A stretch of DNA of 22,779 nt from an uncultured Comamonadaceae bacterium (GCA_946482115.1 CAMLQP010000013.1:1-22779), one strand, 5' to 3'. Positions 7,411-15,274 are shown, counted from the stretch's first letter. Notes: generated from the letters alone by a model not told the origin. A program made the numbers and translations.

Positions 7411-7977
7411 ATGGGACTCCTGACCTTCAGCATCAATGTCACCCTGGACGGCTGCATCGACCACCAGGAAGGCATTGCCGATGACGAGACACACGCCTTT
7501 TTCACGCGCCTCATGGACGAGAGTGGGGCGATGCTGTGGGGCCGCGTCACCTACGAGATGATGGAGAGCTACTGGCCAGCGGTCGCCCGTGGCGACGTGG
7601 AGGTGCCGGCGGCAATGCGCGAATGGGCGGTGAAGCTGGATGCCAAGCCGAAGTACGTGGTGAGTTCGACGCGAAAGGTCTTTCCGTGGACCAACAGCCA
7701 ACCCATCGCTGGCGATCTGCGAGCAGGTGTACAGGCGCTGAAGGACGCGACACCCGGCGGCGTACTCCTGGGCAGCGGCCAGCTCGCCATCGAGCTGGAC
7801 CGGCTGGATCTGATCGACCAGTACCGGCTGCTCGTTCACCCCAGAATCGCCGGCCACGGCCCGACGCTGTACGCTGGCGGAATGCCCGGCACGCGGCGGC
7901 TTGAGCTGGTGTCGGCCCAGCCGCTGCGCAACGGCGCGGTGGCCATGCACTACCGGCGCGCGCAGGGCGTGTGTTGA
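7411..7977 (+). CDS. Dihydrofolate-reductase-like (RibD C-terminal domain) protein
   Basis: A 188-residue single-domain protein of the DHFR-like/RibD-C family, predicted NADPH-dependent reductases of unknown substrate. Family markers are the N-terminal SINVTLDGCID, LWGRVTYEMMESYWP, the KYVVSST strand, GGVLLGSGQLAIEL (cofactor-binding glycines) and LVHPRIAGHGPTLY. It is not the folate-pathway DHFR, which lacks this glycine pattern and is shorter. No good ribosome-binding site is seen before the ATG (GAACAGAACACACC), but the fold begins here. It is 72 bases after the toxin-antitoxin operon and 20 bases before the SRPBCC gene; DHFR-like and SRPBCC genes often occur together. Confidence 0.88.
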   Translation: MGLLTFSINVTLDGCIDHQEGIADDETHAFFTRLMDESGAMLWGRVTYEMMESYWPAVARGDVEVPAAMREWAVKLDAKPKYVVSSTRKVFPWTNSQPIAGDLRAGVQALKDATPGGVLLGSGQLAIELDRLDLIDQYRLLVHPRIAGHGPTLYAGGMPGTRRLELVSAQPLRNGAVAMHYRRAQGVC

Positions 7978-7997
7978 AAACTTTCAGGCGGTGAGCC

Positions 7998-8435
7998 ATG
8001 ACACCCATCGAACCCCGCTCCGACATCAGAGCCCGCACGGTGGACGCCAGCCCTGCGGCGGTGTTCACCGTACTGCGCGACCCGGCCCGCGTGGCCCGCT
8101 GGTGGGGTCCTGATGGCTTCACCAGCACCATCCACGAGTTTCCATTTCACGTGGGTGGCATCTGGCGGCTGACGCTGCACGGCCCGGACGGGACGAACCA
8201 CCCCAACGAATACCGGGTGCTGCGCATCGAGGAGGGCCGCCTGCTGGAGCTGGACCACCCGTCCGACAGCCACCATTTCGTCCTGACGATCACCTTGACG
8301 CCGCAGGGCGCTGGTACCCGTGTGGACTGGCAGCAGACCTTCGACACGGTGCAAGACTACCAGCCGCTGGCCGGCTTCCTGGCCCAGGCCAACGAGCAGG
8401 TGCTGGCGCGGTTATCGCGAGAGGTCCTCGGCTGA
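7998..8435 (+). CDS. SRPBCC (AHSA1-like) domain protein
   Basis: A 145-residue protein with the START-like fold of the Activator-of-Hsp90-ATPase-homologue group. It begins with a strand (RARTVDASPAAVFTVLRDPARVARWWGP) whose ARWWGPDGF is the family signature; GGIWRLTLHGPDG and TITLTPQGAGTRVDW continue the sheet, and a C-terminal long helix (FLAQANEQVLARLSR) closes the cavity. Such proteins bind small hydrophobic ligands, and the function here is unknown. A GGCGGTGAG sequence precedes the ATG. The 3' end overlaps the convergent protease gene by 24 bases. Confidence 0.9.
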   Translation: MTPIEPRSDIRARTVDASPAAVFTVLRDPARVARWWGPDGFTSTIHEFPFHVGGIWRLTLHGPDGTNHPNEYRVLRIEEGRLLELDHPSDSHHFVLTITLTPQGAGTRVDWQQTFDTVQDYQPLAGFLAQANEQVLARLSREVLG

Positions 8436-9449
8436 CCGGCTCGTGCTGGTCAGCGTCATCAGCACGTCGGCGTACCAGACGCAATTCAGCCCCAGCGACT
8501 CGTCCGCGGCCAGGTCGCGCGATCGCATGTCCATGCGGGTGGAATGCACCCCCAGCAGTTGCCACGCCTGGGTCGAGCCGCCGCTGGCGTGGCCTTTTCT
8601 GCGCCGCAGCACCGGTGCGCCGCTGCTGCCCCGGTGGGTGCGGGCATCGGTGAGGAAATAGCCCTGCCGCTGAAAGCGCACGCCGTAGGCCGACGCGAGC
8701 GAGGCGCTGCGCGCCACGGCGAGGTGGTGCACGGTGTCGTGAAAGCCCAGCGGGAACCCGATGACGGTCAGCGCATCGCCCACGGCCACGTCCTCGCCGC
8801 GTGGGTCCAGGTGGCTGGCGTCAAAGGCGTGCAGCACGGTGGTGGCCGGCAGACGCCCGGCCTCTATCTCGATCACGGCCACGTCCACGGCGCCACCACT
8901 ATCGGTGGCCTCACGCCACAGGCCCAGGCCGTTTTTGTAGAGCGGCATGGAGTAGGTGACGAACTGCGTCAGATCGTGTGCGTCGGTATGCAGTTCGATT
9001 TCGATGCGGTCGGGGTGGTGCCCGCTGGATTCATCGACCAGCACGTGGCTGTTGGTGACCAGGAAAAGGCGCCCATCGCGGCGAAAGAAAAAGCCGCTGG
9101 CGCCTGTCAGCACACGGGGGCCTATGAAGGTGCTCACGCGGGTGGCGGTCAGCAATACCGCTTCGGCGGTGATGCGTCGTTCGGGGGCGTGGTCGGTGGG
9201 TGCGGTACCGGACAGCACCGCGCGGGTGCGCGCCACGTCGCGTTCGAAGGCGGCCAGCACATGGTCGGAGATGGCGGTGTTCAGCATCACCGTGCGCGCG
9301 GCTTCGGCGTGCGCCTCGAACGAGCGCGCCAGGGCATCGTGGGCAGCCGGCGGCAGTGTTTCCAGCAACGCAGGCATCAGCGCGTCCAGCGCAATCAGGT
9401 TTCCCTTGAGTTCACAAATGCGCTCGGTCGCCTCTTGCAGGTTCTTCAT
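8412..9449 (-). CDS. Cytoplasmic trypsin-like serine protease with helical N-terminal domain
   Basis: A 345-residue protein. Residues about 1-95 are predicted mostly helical and match nothing I recognise. Residues about 96-340 form a trypsin-like fold with a complete triad: H135 in VTNSHVL, D189 in VDVAVIEI and S276 in HRGSSGAPV. There is no signal peptide or membrane segment, so it should act in the cytoplasm, unlike DegP-type proteases; no PDZ domain is present. GAGGGC precedes the ATG. The start codon lies 11 bases after the cold-shock terminator, leaving no room for its own promoter between them. Substrate unknown. Confidence 0.85.
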   Translation of the reverse strand: MKNLQEATERICELKGNLIALDALMPALLETLPPAAHDALARSFEAHAEAARTVMLNTAISDHVLAAFERDVARTRAVLSGTAPTDHAPERRITAEAVLLTATRVSTFIGPRVLTGASGFFFRRDGRLFLVTNSHVLVDESSGHHPDRIEIELHTDAHDLTQFVTYSMPLYKNGLGLWREATDSGGAVDVAVIEIEAGRLPATTVLHAFDASHLDPRGEDVAVGDALTVIGFPLGFHDTVHHLAVARSASLASAYGVRFQRQGYFLTDARTHRGSSGAPVLRRRKGHASGGSTQAWQLLGVHSTRMDMRSRDLAADESLGLNCVWYADVLMTLTSTSRSAEDLSR

Positions 9450-9460
9450 GGCGTGCCCTC

Positions 9461-9491
9461 AGAAAAAAGAAAAGCGCGGACGAGCCGCGCT
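9461..9491 (-). terminator. Rho-independent terminator of the cold-shock gene
   Basis: On the minus strand a perfect 7-bp stem AGCGCGG-CTCGT-CCGCGCT (plus-strand 9473-9491) is followed by TTTTCTTTTTT. This is a textbook intrinsic terminator. It lies 47 bases after the cold-shock stop codon and ends directly at the protease ribosome-binding site. Confidence 0.88.
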
Positions 9492-9514
9492 GGGAGACCG
9501 AAAGTGGCAGGCGA

Positions 9515-9534
9515 TGCGGGGGCGCAGCCCCGCA
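9515..9534 (-). other. Second hairpin between the cold-shock and protease genes
   Basis: TGCGGGG (9515-9521) and CCCCGCA (9528-9534) form a perfect 7-bp stem with a 6-base loop, 4 bases after the cold-shock stop codon. There is no T-run, so it more likely protects the mRNA 3' end or pauses polymerase before the terminator. Confidence 0.5.
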
Positions 9535-9538
9535 AGGC

Positions 9539-9751
9539 TCAGCTCACCGAACGGATGTTGGAGGCGTGGGGGCCTTTGACGCTTTGCGTCACTTCGAATT
9601 CCACGCGCTGGTTTTCGGTGAGGGTGCGAAAGCCACCGGCCTGCATGTCGCGGAAGTGGGCAAACAGGTCTTTGCCGCCGTCGTCCGGTGCGATGAAGCC
9701 GAAGCCTTTGCTGTCGTTGAACCATTTCACGGTTCCGGTTTGTGTCGTCAT
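9539..9751 (-). CDS. Cold-shock protein (CspA family)
   Basis: A 70-residue single cold-shock domain. [15 protein letters not shown] (residues 6-20) carries RNP1 and DLFAHF (28-33) RNP2, the aromatic nucleic-acid-binding patches; [22 protein letters not shown] completes the barrel. It is an RNA chaperone that binds single-stranded RNA or DNA. The open frame extends upstream to 9949, but the conserved length, the [10 protein letters not shown] start and AAGGAA at 9758-9763 fix the start. The gene has its own terminator at 9461-9491. Its leader carries a hairpin just before the ribosome-binding site. Confidence 0.96.
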   Translation of the reverse strand: MTTQTGTVKWFNDSKGFGFIAPDDGGKDLFAHFRDMQAGGFRTLTENQRVEFEVTQSVKGPHASNIRSVS

Positions 9752-9900
9752 AGCGAGTTCCTTAGTGATGGGCCAGACGCAAAAGCGCATCTGGCGAAGA
9801 GACGCCAAGAAAATCATCAAGGGAGGTTCGACACAACCGTCGGCGCGGAGCCGGCGAGCAGCAGAAAAAGACCTATGAGCTGATGGTCTTGCACATATCA
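9752..9900 (-). promoter_or_regulatory. Cold-shock gene leader with hairpin upstream of the ribosome-binding site
   Basis: The spacer between the UPF0149 gene and the cold-shock gene is about 250 bases. On the minus strand GCCAGATGCGC-TTTT-GCGTCTGGC (plus-strand 9772-9795) folds into a stem with a 2-base bulge, ending 8 bases before the AAGGAA ribosome-binding site. Cold-shock mRNAs often have long structured leaders. I could not place a promoter with confidence. Confidence 0.4.
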
Positions 9901-9947
9901 ACAGGCCGATGGTACGCGTGTTCCTTGCGGCGTGCCTGTTTGGGCGC

Positions 9948-9986
9948 AAATAAAGTGAGGGGGCCGACAGCCGGTCGGTGGCCCCT
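9948..9986 (-). terminator. Probable terminator of the UPF0149 gene
   Basis: On the minus strand GGGG-CCA-CCGAC-CGGCT-GTCGG-CCCC folds with a 3-base bulge (plus-strand 9959-9985) and is followed by the moderately T-rich TCACTTTATTTG. It lies 15 bases after the stop codon at 10001. Confidence 0.55.
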
Positions 9987-10000
9987 GCCAGATCGGGCGC

Positions 10001-10795
10001 TCAGTTCGCCCCGTGGCACTTCTTGTATTTCTTGCCGCTGCCGCAGGGGCACAGGTCGTTGCGACCGGGCGCGGGTTCCTTGCGCACGGTCTCCACGCGC
10101 GGGCCCAGGCTGGCCCAGATCTCGTGCAGGTCGTACACGGCCCAGATGCCCTCGCCGAACAGGTTGAGGCGGTTCTGGCTCACACTGGGCGGGCCGTTCT
10201 CCTCGAACATGCTGATTTCGGGCGGGTCGTTGTCGTCCTCGGTCAGGGCCACCAGGGTTTCCAGCGCGTCATCGAGCCATTTGGCGGTGTCGCGGTCGCG
10301 CGGGGCTTCCCACTCGTCGGGCCAGCTCTCCACTGCGTACATGAAGCCCAGCGCCCACACCTGGCCGAAGGAAGGCAGGGGTTCGTCGCCCATCTCGGCG
10401 CGCTCCTCGTCGCTCAGGGCGGCCACGGCGCCGCGTACGTCCACCACCTCGGGCGAGTAGGCGCGCTCGTCTTCCAGCGTTTCCACCGGCGCGGCCAGCT
10501 GTTCGGCCACCTCGTTCCAGCGCCGCGTCCACAGCGCCATGAACCGGTCGAACTGGGCCTGGCTGCTGAACAGGCTGGCGGTCACGTCGCCGCTGGCGCT
10601 GTCCACCTCTATGTCACCCAGCAGCAGCGGGAAGTATTCGCTGGGCAGGATGGTGCGACGGCAACAGATCAGCGCGGCCATGAAACCTTCGCAGAATTCC
10701 CACTGGGGGGCCTCGTCGTGGCGCTGGCGCAGATCGTCGAGGATGGCATCGAGTTCGTCGAACTCGTCGGGGGTGAGGGCGGAGTGGTCGGACAT
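10001..10795 (-). CDS. YecA/UPF0149 family protein with SEC-C zinc motif
   Basis: A 264-residue acidic soluble protein. Residues about 8-190 are the UPF0149 (YecA/YgfB) helical domain, with [13 protein letters not shown], the [14 protein letters not shown] segment and the [16 protein letters not shown] segment. The C-terminus is a SEC-C motif, [19 protein letters not shown], whose CxCx8CH ligands bind zinc; the same motif in SecA binds ribosomes and SecB. E. coli YecA has been linked to SecA or ribosome-associated function, but the role here is unknown. A start at 10879 is possible in frame, but the family begins near MSDHSALTP at 10795. No strong ribosome-binding site is seen. Confidence 0.88.
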   Translation of the reverse strand: MSDHSALTPDEFDELDAILDDLRQRHDEAPQWEFCEGFMAALICCRRTILPSEYFPLLLGDIEVDSASGDVTASLFSSQAQFDRFMALWTRRWNEVAEQLAAPVETLEDERAYSPEVVDVRGAVAALSDEERAEMGDEPLPSFGQVWALGFMYAVESWPDEWEAPRDRDTAKWLDDALETLVALTEDDNDPPEISMFEENGPPSVSQNRLNLFGEGIWAVYDLHEIWASLGPRVETVRKEPAPGRNDLCPCGSGKKYKKCHGAN

Positions 10796-10890
10796 GGCGG
10801 GCCTGCGCGCGGCGCAATGCGAAAGAGGGGAGCCGAGTGTAGATCGGTCTATGATGGCCGCCAACCCGAGACAAGCCACGGAGACCCCCG
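10796..10890. promoter_or_regulatory. Divergent spacer between UPF0149 and glutamate-synthase-like genes
   Basis: This 95-base spacer must serve both genes. TATGAT at 10850-10855 is a possible -10 for the plus-strand gene, without a clear -35. GGAG just before 10891 is a good ribosome-binding site. Confidence 0.3.
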
Positions 10891-12516
10891 ATGCTGCTGG
10901 ACCGCCTGAACGCGATCTATCCGGTGCGCTACACCGTTTTGGCCCTGGTGGTGGTGGGCGCGCTGCTGAGCCTGTTCACGCTGATTGCCTTCGGCGTCGG
11001 CTGGCTGGTGTTCCTGGCCTGCGCGGCGCTCACCGTGGTGGGCGTGCGCGACCTGCGGCAGACCCACAGCGCGGTGCGGCGCAACTACCCCGTCATCGGC
11101 AACCTGCGCTTCATGCTGGAGAAGATACGTCCCGAGATCCGGCAGTACTTCCTGGAGAGCGACACTGACGCGACGCCGTTCTCGCGCTCGCAGCGCAGCC
11201 TGGCCTACCAGCGCGCCAAGGGCCAGATTGACAAACGGCCCTTCGGCACCCAGCTCGACGTGTCGGCCGAGGGCTACGAGTGGATCAACCACGCCATGGT
11301 GCCTACCCACGTGGACACGCACGATTTCCGCCTCGTCATCGGCGGGCCGCAGTGCACCCAGCCGTACGACGCCAGCGTGTTCAACATTTCGGCCATGAGC
11401 TTCGGTGCCCTCAGTGCCAACGCCATCCAGGCACTCAACGCGGGTGCGCACCGGGGCCGCTTCGCGCACGACACGGGCGAAGGCTCCATCTCGGTGTGGC
11501 ACCGCGTGCATGGTGGCGACCTGATCTGGGAAATCGGCTCAGGCTACTTCGGCTGTCGCAACGACGACGGCAGCTTCAACGCCGACAAGTTCAAGGCCAA
11601 TGCGGCGGACCCGCAGGTGAAGATGATCGAGCTCAAGCTGAGCCAGGGCGCCAAGCCGGGCCACGGCGGCGTGCTGCCGGGGCCCAAGGTGTCGGCCGAG
11701 ATCGCGGCCGCGCGCGGGGTGCCCGAGGGCGTGGACTGCATCTCGCCGTCGGCGCACAGCGCGTTCTCCACGCCTCTGGAGATGGTGCATTTCATCGCGC
11801 GGCTGCGCGAACTCTCGGGTGGCAAGCCGGTGGGCTTCAAGTTCTGCGTCGGCCACCCGTGGGAGTGGTTCGCGCTGGTCAAGGCCATGCTGGCCACGGG
11901 CATCACGCCCGACTTCATCGTGGTGGACGGTGCCGAGGGCGGCACCGGCGCGGCGCCGCTGGAATTCACCGACCACGTGGGCGCGCCGCTGCAGGAAGGC
12001 CTGCGCCTGGTGCACAACACGCTGGTGGGCGTAAACCTGCGTGACCGCGTCAAGCTGGGCTGCGCGGGCAAGGTCATCAGCGCCTTCGACATCGCGCGCG
12101 CCTTCGCGCTCGGGGCCGACTGGTGCAACAGCGCTCGCGGCTTCATGTTCGCGCTGGGCTGCATACAGGCCCAGGCCTGTCACACCGGCCACTGCCCCAC
12201 GGGCGTGACCACGCAGGACCCGGTGCGCCAGCAGGCGCTGGTGGTGCCCGACAAGGCCACGCGCGTCCACAATTTCCATCAGAACACGCTCAAGGCGTTG
12301 CAGGAGCTGGTGCAGGCCGCCGGCCTGCGCCACCCGAGCGAGATCACGGCGCACCACATCGTGCGCCGCGTCAACGAGAACGAGGTGAAGCTGCTGGCCA
12401 ACCTGCTGCCCACGGTGGCGTCAGGTGCGCTGCTGCAGGGCACCGGTGGCCTGCACAACGTGTTCCAGTACTACTGGGACGCAGCGCAGGCCGATTCGTT
12501 CGCGTTGCGGGCCTAG
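10891..12516 (+). CDS. Membrane-anchored FMN-binding glutamate-synthase-family protein
   Basis: A 541-residue protein. Two adjacent hydrophobic segments (about residues 14-52) should anchor it in the inner membrane with the rest in the cytoplasm. Residues about 90-520 are the FMN-binding barrel of the large glutamate synthase subunit: [62 protein letters not shown] and [20 protein letters not shown]. Cys424, Cys430 and Cys435 (CX5CX4CPTG) are the expected 3Fe-4S ligands. The glutaminase domain and the C-terminal GXGXG domain of true GltB are missing, so it cannot use glutamine by itself. The family is widespread in proteobacteria and its reaction is not settled. It stands alone, convergent with the SDR gene 20 bases away. 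Confidence 0.9.
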   Translation: MLLDRLNAIYPVRYTVLALVVVGALLSLFTLIAFGVGWLVFLACAALTVVGVRDLRQTHSAVRRNYPVIGNLRFMLEKIRPEIRQYFLESDTDATPFSRSQRSLAYQRAKGQIDKRPFGTQLDVSAEGYEWINHAMVPTHVDTHDFRLVIGGPQCTQPYDASVFNISAMSFGALSANAIQALNAGAHRGRFAHDTGEGSISVWHRVHGGDLIWEIGSGYFGCRNDDGSFNADKFKANAADPQVKMIELKLSQGAKPGHGGVLPGPKVSAEIAAARGVPEGVDCISPSAHSAFSTPLEMVHFIARLRELSGGKPVGFKFCVGHPWEWFALVKAMLATGITPDFIVVDGAEGGTGAAPLEFTDHVGAPLQEGLRLVHNTLVGVNLRDRVKLGCAGKVISAFDIARAFALGADWCNSARGFMFALGCIQAQACHTGHCPTGVTTQDPVRQQALVVPDKATRVHNFHQNTLKALQELVQAAGLRHPSEITAHHIVRRVNENEVKLLANLLPTVASGALLQGTGGLHNVFQYYWDAAQADSFALRA

Positions 12517-12536
12517 GTTGCCCCGCCGCCATCGGA

Positions 12537-13268
12537 TCAAAGCCCCAGGCCGCCGAGCGACTTGCCGCCATCGACCAGCAGGGTCTGGCCGGTGATGAAA
12601 TGCGTGTCGGCGCTGGCGAGGAAGGCGATGGCGTGCGCGATGTGGTCGGGCGAGGCGGCGGCGCCGCTGGGTTCCAGCGCGGCAGCGGCGGCGTAGAGGT
12701 CTTTAGGCATGCTGCGTGTCATGGGGGTGTCGGTGAAGCCCGGTGCCACCGAGTTGACCGCGATCTGGCGCGGGCGCAGGTCCAGCGCCATGGCGCGCAC
12801 CAGGCCGATCACGCCGGCCTTGGAGGCCACATAGTCCGCCGCGCGCTGCATGCCTAAAGCGCCGCGCGAGGACACCACCACGATGCGGCCGCCGGCCTGC
12901 ATGCGCCGCGCGGCCTCCTGCGCGAAGGCGAACACCCCCAGCAGGTTGACATCCAGCGTGTGCTGGAAATCCTGATCCGACAGGGTGTCGAACGGCTGCG
13001 ACCGGTACACGCCGGCCACGGCCACCGCCGCGTCCACCCGGGGTTCGCTGTCCAGCATGCGGGCCATGGCGGCGCGGTCCCGGACGTCCAAAGCCTCGAC
13101 CCGGACGTCCAGGTCTGCCGCCTCCATCGCCCGATCCAGGTCGGCCAGCGCACCGGCGTTGCGGTCCATCACCACCACGCGGTTGCCGTCGCGCGCCAGC
13201 CGCTGCGCGGTCGCCAGCCCGATGCCGGTGGCGCCGCCCGTCAGAAAAACCGTCCGTTTCGTGCTCAT
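12537..13268 (-). CDS. Short-chain dehydrogenase/reductase
   Basis: A 243-residue classical SDR oxidoreductase. The cofactor loop is TGGATGIG (10-17); D35 after the second strand (VVVMDRN) suggests NAD over NADP. The catalytic set is N108 (DVNLLG), S133/S134 (VVSSRGALG), Y146 and K150 (YVASK). The usual NNAG turn is AVAG (83-86). The C-terminal region APGFTDTPMT and ITGQTLLVDGG is typical. The open frame continues upstream to 13535, but the fold start and AGGAGC before 13268 fix the ATG. Substrate unknown, probably a secondary alcohol or keto acid. It is divergent from the IclR regulator, which is probably its regulator. Confidence 0.93.
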   Translation of the reverse strand: MSTKRTVFLTGGATGIGLATAQRLARDGNRVVVMDRNAGALADLDRAMEAADLDVRVEALDVRDRAAMARMLDSEPRVDAAVAVAGVYRSQPFDTLSDQDFQHTLDVNLLGVFAFAQEAARRMQAGGRIVVVSSRGALGMQRAADYVASKAGVIGLVRAMALDLRPRQIAVNSVAPGFTDTPMTRSMPKDLYAAAAALEPSGAAASPDHIAHAIAFLASADTHFITGQTLLVDGGKSLGGLGL

Positions 13269-13360
13269 GCCTTGCTCCTGTGTCGATGGGTCGGGTCGTT
13301 GCCGGCCTTGGCAGGCCGGTGGACGCATCTTGCGGAACGGCGGGGAGCGGCAACACCCAA

Positions 13361-13379
13361 AGTTCCGCGTGGCGGAACT
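13361..13379. promoter_or_regulatory. Perfect 8-3-8 palindrome, probable IclR operator
   Basis: AGTTCCGC-GTG-GCGGAACT lies in the 124-base spacer between the divergent SDR and IclR genes, 13 bases before the IclR ATG. A further half-site GCGGAAC is at 13332-13338. Its length and symmetry fit a dimeric IclR-type regulator acting on both genes. Confidence 0.7.
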
Positions 13380-13392
13380 AAAATCGGCCGGC

Positions 13393-14178
13393 ATGACCCG
13401 GTCCGAAACCGTCACATCGCTGCAGCGCGGGCTGCAGGTGCTGGGCGCCATCCAGCGCGCTTCGGCCCTGTCGTTCACCGAACTGCGGGAAGCCACCGGC
13501 CTGCCCAAGGCCACGCTGGCGCGGCTGCTGCACACCCTGGTCGAGAGCGGCTGGGTGCGGCGCCAGGGGCCGCGCGGGCGCTACGTGGCCGAGGCCTCGC
13601 CCGGCCTGCCGCCGGCCCAGCGCGGCGAGCTGGCGCGGCTGGCCCGGCAGGCGCGGCCCGTGTTCGCGCGGCTGCAACACACGGTGCCGTGGCCGGTCAA
13701 CCTCGGTGTTCGCGAAGGGCTCCGCATGCTCATCGTCGACGAGCCGGACACGGTGGTGCTGGGCCTGGCCGCCAACTACCGCCAGCTGGGGCAGCACCCG
13801 CCCATGCTGCGCTCCTCGCTGGGCCTGTGCCACCTCGCTTTCTGCGCCGAAGCCGAACGCGCCGAACTGCTGCTGCGGCTGTCGCGTTCGACCGACGAGC
13901 TCGATCAGGCGGTGCTGCGCTCGGGCCTGCTGCCCCAGCGGCTGCGCGACATCCGCGCCCGCGGCTACGCGCTGCGGGACGTGTCGGTCGTGCCTCCGGA
14001 TTCACCCGAACGCTACGGCGCGTTCTCGGTGCCCGTCATGACGGGCACGAACCTGCACGCCTGCCTCTCATGCTCCTGGCTACTGCAGATCGCTTCCGTG
14101 GATCAGACCGTGCGCCTGTGCCTGCCGCCCATGCGGGAGGCGGCCGATACCCTGGCCAGGCAACTGGGTGCCGGGTAG
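13393..14178 (+). CDS. IclR-family transcriptional regulator
   Basis: A 261-residue regulator. Residues about 7-60 are the winged helix-turn-helix (SLQRGLQVLGAIQ, FTELREATGLPKATLARLLHTL, GWVRR). Residues about 75-255 are the GAF-like effector domain, with VNLGVREGLRMLIVDEPD, a LRSSLGLCHLAFCA effector-loop region, DIRARGYALRD and FSVPVM. Effector unknown. An open frame continues upstream to 12985 but the family begins at 13393. The start has no clear ribosome-binding site; a TAAAAT at 13379-13384 would put transcription initiation almost at the ATG, so a leaderless mRNA is possible. Its likely targets are itself and the divergent SDR gene. Its stop and that of the calcium-binding gene are adjacent, tail to tail. 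Confidence 0.92.
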   Translation: MTRSETVTSLQRGLQVLGAIQRASALSFTELREATGLPKATLARLLHTLVESGWVRRQGPRGRYVAEASPGLPPAQRGELARLARQARPVFARLQHTVPWPVNLGVREGLRMLIVDEPDTVVLGLAANYRQLGQHPPMLRSSLGLCHLAFCAEAERAELLLRLSRSTDELDQAVLRSGLLPQRLRDIRARGYALRDVSVVPPDSPERYGAFSVPVMTGTNLHACLSCSWLLQIASVDQTVRLCLPPMREAADTLARQLGAG

Positions 14179-14179
14179 T

Positions 14180-15274
14180 TCAGACCGCGATGTCGATCTG
14201 CTGCAGCGTGCCGACGTTGCCGCTTTCCTTGAGGTAGATGCCGGTGGCGCGCACCTGACCCAGTGGCGTGTTGGCTTCGTCGCGCAGCGCGAAGGGCGTG
14301 TCCACGCGCCCGAGGTGGAGCGCGCCCACGCCGGCCTCGGCCAGCGAGGTCAGCTGGTCGTTGCCTCTGGCATCCTTCATCCACACCAGCAGCTGGGCGT
14401 AGGCGGCGTCGTTTTCGTCGATCCAGCCGTTGCCGTCGCCGTCGAGCGCCGCGAGGTCGGCGAAGCCGTCGCCGCTGAGCGCGCCGAACAGCTCGCGGCC
14501 GTCGTCCACGCGGCCATTGCCATTGCGGTCCAGCGCCAGCAGACCGCTGCCCGCTCCCACGAAGGCGATGTTCTCCGTTGCCCCGTCGGCGTCGAGGTCG
14601 AAGTCGAAGCGCAGGCCCGACAGGTCAGCCGCGTTGCCGTTGAAGTTGATGACCAGCGGGTCCTTCAGCACCGCATCGCCTGCGCGCACGGACACGTGGC
14701 TCTCTTCGTGGTAGGTGCGCGTCATTTCCAGCGCCACCGCGAACCGGATGGTCTTGCCGTCGGCGGTTCGGATTTCTCCTTGCGCAGCGAAGCGGGTGGT
14801 CTCGGCCTCGTGGCGCACTTCGTGGCGGTCGTACTCCAGGCCCCAGCCCACGCGCTGAGGCGATGCCCCGCCGCCGGCTGTGCGCGGGTCTTTCAGCTCG
14901 CGCAGGGCCCGGTCGGCGGCGGTGTCGGGTCGGCGTTTCAGGTCGTCGGCGCGCAGCGTGCGGGGGCGCTCGCCGGTCATGAGTTCGATCATGCGCGCAA
15001 GCAGCTGCAGGCGCGGGTCGTCGTCCAGGGCATCGGCGTCGGGCTCGACCTCGGCCGCTTCGGTTACCTCGGTGGGAGCCGGCTGGGCCGCCAGGGCCTC
15101 GCGGGCGGCCGCCGAAAGCGACACGAAGGCCGATGCGAAGCGGTTGCCCGCTTCCAGGCGTTCGAAGTCGGGCCGCTGGTTGCCCACCCAGGTCCGCAGC
15201 CGTTCCGACACGCTGTGGCTCTCCGCGCGGACCGACCGGCTGGCCAGGGTGACAGAAGAGCTTTCGATCTTCAT
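14180..15274 (-). CDS. EF-hand-like calcium-binding protein
   Basis: A 364-residue protein without signal peptide or membrane segment. The N-terminal 140 residues are charged and poorly conserved in appearance. From about 205 it resembles the region found in large RTX/haemolysin-type proteins: DPLVINFNGN, FDFDLDADGATENIAFVGAGSGLLALDRNGNG, DDGRELFG. Three calcium-type loops are visible: DLDADG (226-231), DRNGNGRVDD (249-258) and the full 12-residue loop DGDGNGWIDEND (278-289). No nonapeptide RTX repeats or type I secretion partners are seen. CAGGGAC precedes the ATG. It is 74 bases downstream of the diguanylate cyclase on the same strand. Function unknown; calcium sensing or an envelope role are guesses. 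Confidence 0.78.
   Translation of the reverse strand: MKIESSSVTLASRSVRAESHSVSERLRTWVGNQRPDFERLEAGNRFASAFVSLSAAAREALAAQPAPTEVTEAAEVEPDADALDDDPRLQLLARMIELMTGERPRTLRADDLKRRPDTAADRALRELKDPRTAGGGASPQRVGWGLEYDRHEVRHEAETTRFAAQGEIRTADGKTIRFAVALEMTRTYHEESHVSVRAGDAVLKDPLVINFNGNAADLSGLRFDFDLDADGATENIAFVGAGSGLLALDRNGNGRVDDGRELFGALSGDGFADLAALDGDGNGWIDENDAAYAQLLVWMKDARGNDQLTSLAEAGVGALHLGRVDTPFALRDEANTPLGQVRATGIYLKESGNVGTLQQIDIAV

Noticed and set aside
8412..8435. Possible frameshift at the SRPBCC/protease junction
   Set aside because: Both proteins end naturally for their families and have intact frames; the 24-base overlap is a simple convergent overlap.
10013..10909. Plus-strand open frame of 298 codons opposite the UPF0149 gene
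   Set aside because: No recognisable domain; the opposite strand carries the conserved UPF0149 and SEC-C motifs.
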